DNA of 11,119 nucleotides from Planctomycetia bacterium (GTDB lineage: Bacteria; Planctomycetota; Planctomycetia; Pirellulales; UBA1268). This document shows positions 1 to 5,940 of this stretch, piece after piece. Each line of letters starts with the position of its first letter. Position 1 is the first letter of the stretch. Location: assembly GCA_009923125.1 (NCBI GenBank), contig RFUD01000039.1:1-11119 (forward strand). Direction: 5' to 3'. The notes beneath the pieces are model-generated. The model did no database searches, was not told the origin of the DNA, and saw nothing but the letters and a program-made list of their open reading frames with translations. The translations under genes and the position numbers were made by a program.

Positions 1-31
1 GCCCACCCCGCCTTCCCGCGCCGGACGCGTG

Positions 32-1363
32 ATGGTGACCGCCGCACGACGCCGCGCCGTCTGGCCCTGGCTCATCGGTCTCGCCGCACTCGGTGGCCTG
101 GGCTGGCTGGGTCTCGACCGGCTGCTCGTCGATCGACGGCCGATCGTCGTCGGACTGCTGCATTCGCAGACCGGCCCGATGGCCGTCAGCGAGAAGTCGA
201 TGATCGACGCCGAGATTCTCGCCCTCGAGGAGATCAACGCGGCGGGCGGCCTGCTCGGGCGGCCGGTCCGCTGGGTGATCGCCGACGGCGCCTCCGATCC
301 CCAGACGTTCGCCCGCCAGGCCGACACGTTGATCCGCGAGGATCGCGTCGCCGTCGTGTTCGGCTGCTGGACGAGCGCCAGCCGCAAGGCCGTGCTGCCG
401 GTGGTCGAGGCGGCGGATCACCTGCTTGTCTATCCGATGGCCTACGAGGGCCTCGAGCAATCGCCGAACGTGATCTACACCGGCGCCGCCCCCAATCAGC
501 AGATCACGCCCGCCGTCCAGTGGTGCCACGACGCGCTGGGCGCGAGGCGTTTTTTCCTCGTCGGCTCGGACTACATCTGGCCCCACTGCGTCAACGCCAT
601 CGTCTCGGACCAGCTCGCCGCGCTGAGCGCGGAGCGGGTGGGCGAAGCCTACATCCCGTTCGGCGACACCGACGTGGAGCAGGTCGTCCGGGAGATCATC
701 GCGGCCCGGCCGGACGTCGTCCTGAGCACGGTGGTCGGCGACTCGGCGCTCGCCTTCGCCCGGCAGCTCCGGGCCTCGGGCGTGCGGCCGGAGCAGACGC
801 CGGTCGTCACGTTCGCGATCGCCGAGGATGAGCTGCGCGGCGGTGCCGTCGAGGCCTTCGCCGGCGACTATGCCGCCTGGGGGTCCTTCCAGAGCATGTC
901 CGGCCCCGCCAACGAAGCCTTCGTCCGCGGTTTCAAGGCCCGCTACGGCAGCGATCGCACCACGTCCGACGTGATCGCCACCGCCCACACGAGCGTTCTC
1001 CTGTGGGCCCAGGCGGTGAACGAGGCGGGCACGGCGGACGTCCAGCAGGTGCGGGCGGCCCTTCGATCGCAGAGCCTCGACGCCCCAGGGGGCATCGTCT
1101 CGGTCGATCCGGACACGCAGCATACGTGGCGGCCCGTGTCGATCGGACGAATCCGGCCCGATGGGCAGTTCGACGTCGTCTGGAGCAGCCGCACCGCGGT
1201 CCGACCGGTCCCGTTCCCGCTGTCGCGGTCGCGCGAGAGCTGGGAAGGGTTCGTCGCCGACCTGCATCGCCGCTGGGGTGGCGCCTGGATCAACACGATC
1301 AACGCGACCAACACGATCAACGCGTCGGCCCGCCCGTCCGGGAGCCGGGAGGCGGCACGATGA
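32..1363 (+). CDS. Membrane-anchored UrtA/AmiC-like substrate-binding protein (urea / short-chain amide type), first gene of chemosensory operon
   Basis: Periplasmic-binding protein of the type I fold, 443 aa from ATG 32. A GTG lies just upstream at 29 and the frame stays open to the window edge, so the true start could be earlier. Residues 10-28 form one hydrophobic segment after an Arg-rich start. There is no lipobox cysteine, which suggests an uncleaved inner-membrane anchor with the binding domain in the periplasm. UrtA/AmiC family hallmarks are nearly verbatim: VGLLHSQTGPMAVSE (about 40-54), EEINAAGGLLGR (66-77), FGCWTSASRKAVLPV (110-124), YPMAYEG (134-140), SPNVIYTGAAPNQQ (144-157), then EDELRGG and WAQAVNEAGTADV further on. 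Known members bind urea or small amides for UrtBCDE transport or for amidase regulation. No permease or ATPase gene is near. The stop overlaps the start of the next gene, a chemoreceptor (ATGA), so a sensory role is inferred. The ligand itself is unproven. Confidence 0.88.
   Translation: MVTAARRRAVWPWLIGLAALGGLGWLGLDRLLVDRRPIVVGLLHSQTGPMAVSEKSMIDAEILALEEINAAGGLLGRPVRWVIADGASDPQTFARQADTLIREDRVAVVFGCWTSASRKAVLPVVEAADHLLVYPMAYEGLEQSPNVIYTGAAPNQQITPAVQWCHDALGARRFFLVGSDYIWPHCVNAIVSDQLAALSAERVGEAYIPFGDTDVEQVVREIIAARPDVVLSTVVGDSALAFARQLRASGVRPEQTPVVTFAIAEDELRGGAVEAFAGDYAAWGSFQSMSGPANEAFVRGFKARYGSDRTTSDVIATAHTSVLLWAQAVNEAGTADVQQVRAALRSQSLDAPGGIVSVDPDTQHTWRPVSIGRIRPDGQFDVVWSSRTAVRPVPFPLSRSRESWEGFVADLHRRWGGAWINTINATNTINASARPSGSREAAR
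1291..1324 (+). repeat. Two direct 16-base copies with an 18-base period inside the binding-protein gene
   Basis: The 16-mer CAACACGATCAACGCG occurs at 1291-1306 and again at 1309-1324. It encodes two in-frame NTINA(T/S) hexapeptides close to the C-terminus, beyond the conserved fold. It looks like a small tandem duplication in a dispensable tail. No function is assigned. Confidence 0.85.
1347..1352 (+). promoter_or_regulatory. Shine-Dalgarno for the chemoreceptor gene
   Basis: GGGAGG lies 7 bases before ATG 1360, inside the end of the binding-protein gene. It fixes the receptor start at the ATGA overlap, even though the same frame is open for about 350 bases further upstream. Confidence 0.75.
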
Positions 1364-3435
1364 CGTCACTTTCGACATCCGTTCCACCGGGGAGCGGCCT
1401 GCACGCCGCGCCGGGAATGCAGCGCTCGATCGCCGGCCGACTGCTGTTTTGGTTCCTCGTCATCGCCCTGATCCCGTGTGCGATCCTCACGGCGATCACC
1501 GCCCGCATCGCGACACGGGCGCTCGAGAACTCGGTGCGCAGCAACCTCGTGCAGATCGCCGCCTCGAAGGCGCGGGAGCTGGAGGCCTACGCGATGGCCC
1601 GGGTCCGCGAGGGCATGGCCACATCCCGCGGTCCGACGATCGTCCGCGCGGTGCGCGAACTCACCGCTGCGGCCGGTCCCGCCTCCGCCGAGCCAGCCAC
1701 GGCCGATGCGGACCGGCGGGCACGGCTCGAGGCCGCCGGCCGGCCGTTCGAGGAGTTCCTCGGGTACGTGGCCGGATCCTACGGCTACTCCGAGATATTG
1801 CTGCTCGATGCCACCGGCCGGGTGCTGCTCTCGCTCGACCGCCAGATCCCGCTCGGTGGATCGGTCCAGACCGGCAGCCTCGCCTCCTCGGAGCTGGCGG
1901 CGGCCTTCGACCGCTCGCGCACGCTGCTGCAGTCGGAAGTGTCGGCCTTTCAGTCGTACGGCAGCGGCCAGCGCACCCTGGCGTTCGTCACCAGCCCGGT
2001 GTTCGACGAGGGCCGCGTGATCGGCGTGCTGGCCATGGGTCTCGGCCCCGAGCGGGTATGGCAGATGCTGTCCGACCTCAGCGGCCTCGGCCGCACCGGC
2101 GAGATCGTGACCGGCGAGCGGCGCGGTCAGACGATGTTCGTCACCTGCCCGCTCCGCCACGTCCCCGACGCGGCCTTCAAGCTGCAGATCCCGCTCGGTG
2201 ACGTGACGGCCACCGCCTCGCAGAGGGCCGCGAGCGGCGGCCGGGGCTTCGGCCCAGCCCGCGACTACCGCGGCGCCGACGTGGTGGCCGCCTGGTGCTA
2301 CCTGCCGAGCTTCCGCTGGGGCATGAACGTCAAGCAGGACGCCGCGGAAGCCTACGCGCTGGTGAACTTCCAGCGGGCCGCGATCATCGGCCTGTCGCTG
2401 GCCACGATCCTCGGCGTGACGATCGCCGCGCTCGCGGTGGCCCGCACGATCTCGGCGCCGATCCGCACCGCCGTGGACGTCGCGCGGCAGGTCGCCGGCG
2501 GCGATCTCCGGGCGGAGGTGGGCGTCACCAGCGACGATGAAACCGGCGCCCTGCTGTCCGCCATCCAAACGATGACCAACGACCTGCGGGGGTTGATCGG
2601 CCGGATCCAGAAGTCCTCGGTCGCCCTGATCTCCACCGCCACGGCGATCCAGGCCACGAGCAGCGAGCAGCAGCAGGTGATCGCCGACTACGGTGCCTCG
2701 ACGAGCCAGGCCGTGGCCGCCGTCAAGCAGATCTCGGTCACCAGTCAGGAACTCGTCCGCACGATGACCGAGGTCAACGACATGGCGGCCCGGACCGGCC
2801 GGATGGCGACCGAAGGCAAGGGGAACCTGATCGGCATGGACGCCACGATGCGGCAGCTCGCCGACAGCACCTCGTCGTTCGGCTCGAAGCTCGCCGTGAT
2901 CAGCGAGCGGGCCGCGAACATCAACCTCGCCGTGACGACGATCACGAAGGTGGCGGACCAGACCAACCTCCTGTCGATCAACGCCGCGATCGAGGCCGAG
3001 AAGGCCGGCGAGTACGGGCTGGGATTCCTCGTGGTGGCCCGCGAAATCCGCCGGCTCGCCGATCAGACGGCCGTGGCTTCGCTCGACATCGAGCGGATGG
3101 TCAAGGAGATGCAGTATTCCGTTTCGGCGGGCGTGATGGAGATGGACAAGTTCGCCGAGCAGGTGCGCGGGGGCGTTCGGGAGATCGGCGACATCGCCGG
3201 CAAGCTCGGCGCGATCATCGAGGCGGTGCAGGGAATTTCCGGCCGCTTCGGCCAGGTGACGGAAGGCATGCGGGCGCAGTCGCAGGGCGCCGAGCAGATC
3301 CGCGAGGCGATGGTGCGACTGGCCGACGGGGCATCGCGGACGGCCGCCTCGCTCGACGACTTCAACACGGCCACGATCCACCTGCGGGAGGCCGTCGGCG
3401 ACCTCAAGGAGGAGGTCTCGCGCTTCACCATCTGA
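1360..3435 (+). CDS. Methyl-accepting chemotaxis protein, WspA-type signalling domain with dCache sensor
   Basis: Transmembrane chemoreceptor, 691 aa. The ATG lies in an ATGA overlap with the preceding gene. TM1 is at about 28-48. A periplasmic region of about 290 residues has dCache-like strands (YSEILLLDATGRVLLS, 143-158; GLGRTGEIVTG, 242-252). TM2 is at about 339-361, HAMP at about 362-415, and a long cytoplasmic helical hairpin runs to the end. The hairpin tip (about 529-575) reads VADQTNLLSINAAIEAEKAGEYG and then LADQTAVASLDIERM, the form typical of Wsp-type receptors. The family's GRGFAVVA segment is GLGFLVVA here. There is no C-terminal CheR-tethering pentapeptide (it ends in SRFTI). 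The receptor should control the CheA encoded downstream. Its coupling to the upstream binding protein suggests that protein presents ligand to the periplasmic domain, which is inference. WspA homology is clear from the tip, but the stimulus is unknown. Confidence 0.93.
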   Translation: MTSLSTSVPPGSGLHAAPGMQRSIAGRLLFWFLVIALIPCAILTAITARIATRALENSVRSNLVQIAASKARELEAYAMARVREGMATSRGPTIVRAVRELTAAAGPASAEPATADADRRARLEAAGRPFEEFLGYVAGSYGYSEILLLDATGRVLLSLDRQIPLGGSVQTGSLASSELAAAFDRSRTLLQSEVSAFQSYGSGQRTLAFVTSPVFDEGRVIGVLAMGLGPERVWQMLSDLSGLGRTGEIVTGERRGQTMFVTCPLRHVPDAAFKLQIPLGDVTATASQRAASGGRGFGPARDYRGADVVAAWCYLPSFRWGMNVKQDAAEAYALVNFQRAAIIGLSLATILGVTIAALAVARTISAPIRTAVDVARQVAGGDLRAEVGVTSDDETGALLSAIQTMTNDLRGLIGRIQKSSVALISTATAIQATSSEQQQVIADYGASTSQAVAAVKQISVTSQELVRTMTEVNDMAARTGRMATEGKGNLIGMDATMRQLADSTSSFGSKLAVISERAANINLAVTTITKVADQTNLLSINAAIEAEKAGEYGLGFLVVAREIRRLADQTAVASLDIERMVKEMQYSVSAGVMEMDKFAEQVRGGVREIGDIAGKLGAIIEAVQGISGRFGQVTEGMRAQSQGAEQIREAMVRLADGASRTAASLDDFNTATIHLREAVGDLKEEVSRFTI

Positions 3436-3450
3436 CGCGGGCCGCGGCCG

Positions 3451-3960
3451 ATGCAAATCATCACCTTCACCGTCGCCGGCCAGTCGTACGCGATTCCCTC
3501 CCGCGCGGTGATCGAGGTGCTGCCGCTGGTGCCCGCGCGGCCCCTTCCGCTGCTGCCCGACTACATCCCCGGGGTATTCACCTACCGGGGGCGGCTCGTG
3601 CCGCTGGTGGATCTCGGGCGCCGGTTCGGCACGCCTCCCGCGGCGGGCGCCGGTCGCCGGCGGCTGAGCACGCGCGTGATCGTCGTCGAGTTTCCCGCGC
3701 CGCCACCGCGGGGCGACGCGTTGGCGGAGTCGGACCCGTCCCGCGCCGTGCGACTCGGACTCATCGCCGACGACGTAGTCTCGATTCAGGTCGCCGCCGG
3801 AGCGGAGCCCGCGGCCGGGCCGACGACGCACGCCCCGTTCCTGGGACGGCTGCTCCGGCTTCCGGAAGGCACGACCCAGGTGGTCCTCGTCGAGGGCCTC
3901 CTGCCGCCGGACCTGCTCGATGGTCTCGCCGCCGCCGTGGCCGGAGCCGCCGGCCCATGA
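3451..3960 (+). CDS. cheW: CheW-domain coupling protein (WspB position)
   Basis: Scaffold protein of 169 aa that should link the receptor tip to CheA. The single CheW domain begins at once with MQIITFTVAGQSYAIPSRAV. It then shows the classic PDYIPGVFTYRGRLVPLVDL stretch (about 36-55), which corresponds to the conserved GxxxxRGxxxPvxDL core. A Pro/Ala/Arg-rich loop (about 62-90) interrupts the fold before VRLGLIADDVVSI. It starts 15 bases after the receptor stop with no clear Shine-Dalgarno, so reinitiation after the receptor is possible. It overlaps the next gene by four bases (ATGA at 3957-3960). Its position after the receptor matches wspB in the wsp operon. Confidence 0.92.
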   Translation: MQIITFTVAGQSYAIPSRAVIEVLPLVPARPLPLLPDYIPGVFTYRGRLVPLVDLGRRFGTPPAAGAGRRRLSTRVIVVEFPAPPPRGDALAESDPSRAVRLGLIADDVVSIQVAAGAEPAAGPTTHAPFLGRLLRLPEGTTQVVLVEGLLPPDLLDGLAAAVAGAAGP

Positions 3961-5225
3961 CGAGCCCCACACCCCGCGACCTCGTCGGTTGCCCCGCGGC
4001 GGAGGAACTGCTGGCCCGGTGGATCGGTCTCGACGCCGGCACGATCGGCGCGGCTTCGATCGCCCGGGCTGTCCGGAACCGCATGGATGCCCTGCGGCTC
4101 ACCGAGCCGGCCGCGGCGGTGGACCGCGCCCTGGCCGACCCGGCCGAACGCGATCGGCTCGTGGAGGAGGTCGTCGTCGGAGAAAGCTGGTTTTTCCGTG
4201 ACCCTCAGGTGTTCGCGTTCGTCGCCCGCTTCGTCGCCGCACGGGCATCCCTGCCGGACCGTGGCCCCGTGCGAATCCTGAGCGCCCCATGTGCCGGCGG
4301 CGAGGAACCATACTCGATGGCGATGGCCCTGCTCGACGCGGGTGTGGCGGCCGACCGCTTCTCGATCGACGCGGTGGACGTCAGCCATGCGGCCCTCGAC
4401 CGGGCCGGCCGGGCGTGGTACTCGGCGAACGCCTTCCGCAACGCCGATCTGGCGTTTCGCGACCGCTGGTTTCAGCGCGAAGGCTCCTTGTCCACGCTCG
4501 ACGAGACCGTCCGGCGGCAGGTCCGCTTCGCCTGGGCAAACCTGCTCGACGAGGCTGCTCTCGCCACCCTGGCCGCGGCCTACGACGTCGTGTTCTGCCG
4601 CAACCTGTTGATCTACCTGACGACTTCGGCGCGGGCCGCGCTCGAGCGCACGCTGGACCGGCTCGTCGCCGCCGACGGCCTGCTCGTCGTCGGGGCCGCG
4701 GAGCCGCCGATCCTCGGGGGGCAGTGGATTCCTGCCGGGGACGGCTCGGTCTTCGCTCTGCGTCGTGGCATCCGCACCGCGGCCCCCGTGGAACCGGTGC
4801 GGCCGCAGCCGCGCGCGACATCCGCGCCGCCGACCGCCCGCGCGGATGCCATGCCGGCGACCCCGGCCGCACCGGTGACCGCCGCCGTCCCACCCGCTGC
4901 CCGCTCGCTGGACGAGGTGCTCCGGGAGGCCGGCACACTGGCCAACGCCCGTCGCTTCGCCGCGGCCCTTGCGGTCTGCGAAGCGCACGCCAGATCGGCC
5001 GGCCCCGCCCCCGAGTTGTTTTTCCTCATGGGCATGGTGCACCAGTCGGCCGGTGATCCCGACCGTGCCGAGGGGTGCTTCCACAAGACGCTCTACCTCG
5101 ACGCGTCCCACGACGAGGCCCTGCTCGCACTCGCGCTCCTCGCCGGCCAGCGGGGTGACGCAGTCATGGCGGAACACTACCGGCGGTCGGCGGCCCGGAT
5201 TCACGATCGGAAGGGCACGGCATGA
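3957..5225 (+). CDS. cheR: CheR-type receptor glutamate methyltransferase with C-terminal TPR region (WspC-like)
   Basis: SAM-dependent methyltransferase, 422 aa, expected to methylate glutamates of the upstream receptor for adaptation. Visible motifs: an N-terminal helical part; GESWFFRD at 75-82 (CheR FFRd motif); RILSAPCAGGEEPYSMAMAL (about 106-125), the SAM-binding loop with the GEEPYS signature; DVSHAALDRA (141-150); and VVFCRNLLIYL (211-221), the conserved FCRNvLIY segment. A Pro/Ala-rich linker (about 275-315) leads to a TPR-like helical region (about 317-420, with AEGCFHKTLYLDASHDEALLALALL). This CheR-TPR architecture is that of WspC. The receptor lacks the pentapeptide tether, so the TPR part may handle docking (inference). 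GGAG at 3943 precedes the ATG, and both ends overlap neighbours by ATGA. Confidence 0.94.
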   Translation: MTSPTPRDLVGCPAAEELLARWIGLDAGTIGAASIARAVRNRMDALRLTEPAAAVDRALADPAERDRLVEEVVVGESWFFRDPQVFAFVARFVAARASLPDRGPVRILSAPCAGGEEPYSMAMALLDAGVAADRFSIDAVDVSHAALDRAGRAWYSANAFRNADLAFRDRWFQREGSLSTLDETVRRQVRFAWANLLDEAALATLAAAYDVVFCRNLLIYLTTSARAALERTLDRLVAADGLLVVGAAEPPILGGQWIPAGDGSVFALRRGIRTAAPVEPVRPQPRATSAPPTARADAMPATPAAPVTAAVPPAARSLDEVLREAGTLANARRFAAALAVCEAHARSAGPAPELFFLMGMVHQSAGDPDRAEGCFHKTLYLDASHDEALLALALLAGQRGDAVMAEHYRRSAARIHDRKGTA

Positions 5226-5926
5226 GCGCGACGAACGACGCAGTGACCGCGCCGATGGCGGAGTGCTGGCGCCGGATCGGCGTGGCCGGCGATCGCAGTT
5301 GTCCGGAACTGCGCACGTTCATCCACTGCCGCAACTGCCCGGTGCTCGCGGAAGCGGCCCGCACCTTCTTCGACCGCGAGGCGCCGGAAGGCTACCTGGA
5401 AGCCTGGACCGCGATCCTCGAAGAGCCCGACGCGGTGGTGACGACCGACGCCCTGAGCGTCCTGGTGTTCCGCATCGGCCGCGAGTGGCTGGCCCTTGCC
5501 ACGCAGGCGCTCGTCGAGATCACGACGCTCCGGCCGCTGCATCGGGTGCCGCATCGGACGGCCGGCGCACTGTCGGGGCTGGTGAACATCCGCGGCCAAC
5601 TGCAGCTGTGCGTCTCCCTGCACGGCCTGCTGGGCCTGGAGGATGCCCCGCCCGCGTTCATCCCCGGCGACGATGCCCCCGCGCCCGCCCGACTTCTGGT
5701 CGTCGAACGGACGGAGCCGTCCCCGGGCGGCCGCTGGGTGTTCGCGGCCGACGAGGTGGCGGGTGTCCAACGGGTCGAGCGGACCGCGCTCCGCGCGGTG
5801 CCCTCGACGGTCAGCCAGTCGACGGCCCACGTCTGCCAGGCGTTGTTCGACTGGCAGGACCGCCCGGTCGGCCTCCTCGATGAGACGCGGCTGTTCGACG
5901 GGCTCCACGACATCATCACGCGGTGA
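5222..5926 (+). CDS. cheW: CheW-domain coupling protein with N-terminal four-cysteine motif (WspD-like)
   Basis: Second coupling protein, 234 aa. About 70 N-terminal residues precede the CheW fold. They hold C15-W, C27 in GDRSCPEL, and C36-x-x-C39 in HCRNCPVL. This pattern is a WspD-type extension as I recall it, and it could bind metal or be redox-active, which is unproven. The CheW domain follows at about 77-234: VLVFRIGREWLALATQALVEI, GLVNIRGQLQLCVSLHGLLGL, and FAADEVAGVQRV. It starts at an ATGA overlap with cheR, with GGAAGG at 5209-5214 seven bases before the ATG. Two unlike CheW proteins flanking CheR is the wsp gene order. The expected role is to bridge receptor arrays and CheA in a way distinct from the first CheW. 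Confidence 0.92.
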   Translation: MSATNDAVTAPMAECWRRIGVAGDRSCPELRTFIHCRNCPVLAEAARTFFDREAPEGYLEAWTAILEEPDAVVTTDALSVLVFRIGREWLALATQALVEITTLRPLHRVPHRTAGALSGLVNIRGQLQLCVSLHGLLGLEDAPPAFIPGDDAPAPARLLVVERTEPSPGGRWVFAADEVAGVQRVERTALRAVPSTVSQSTAHVCQALFDWQDRPVGLLDETRLFDGLHDIITR

Positions 5927-5927
5927 C

Positions 5928-5936
5928 GGGAGGAGG
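5928..5936 (+). promoter_or_regulatory. Shine-Dalgarno that selects GTG 5941 as cheA start
   Basis: GGGAGGAGG ends four bases before GTG 5941, and its first GGGAGG core is seven bases from it. An alternative GTG at 5923 overlaps the cheW stop but would place this site inside the gene. The protein from 5941 begins MAEDLSGFSMLELFRLE, which fits a WspE-type N-terminus. Confidence 0.75.
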
Positions 5937-5940
5937 CCAC

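Noticed and set aside
943..1320. Minus-strand frames opposite the binding protein, and many Arg/Pro/Ala-rich frames elsewhere on both strands
   Set aside because: All overlap well-supported genes and have shadow-frame composition and no recognisable motif.
1003..1359. N-terminal extension of the chemoreceptor by 119 residues
   Set aside because: The frame is open but overlaps the binding-protein gene, and its translation is Arg/Gly/Pro-rich without homology. ATG 1360 has a good Shine-Dalgarno and the ATGA overlap.
1366..3972. Very long open frame (868 codons) on the minus strand opposite the chemoreceptor and cheW
   Set aside because: It is antisense to clearly homologous genes, is dominated by Arg/Gly/His/Asp in low-complexity runs, and shows no domain. 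Long antisense frames are expected at this GC content.
5923..5940. GTG 5923 as cheA start (GTGA overlap with cheW)
   Set aside because: It would add six residues (TGGGHV type) encoded by the Shine-Dalgarno itself. GTG 5941 has the better-spaced ribosome site and a family-like N-terminus.
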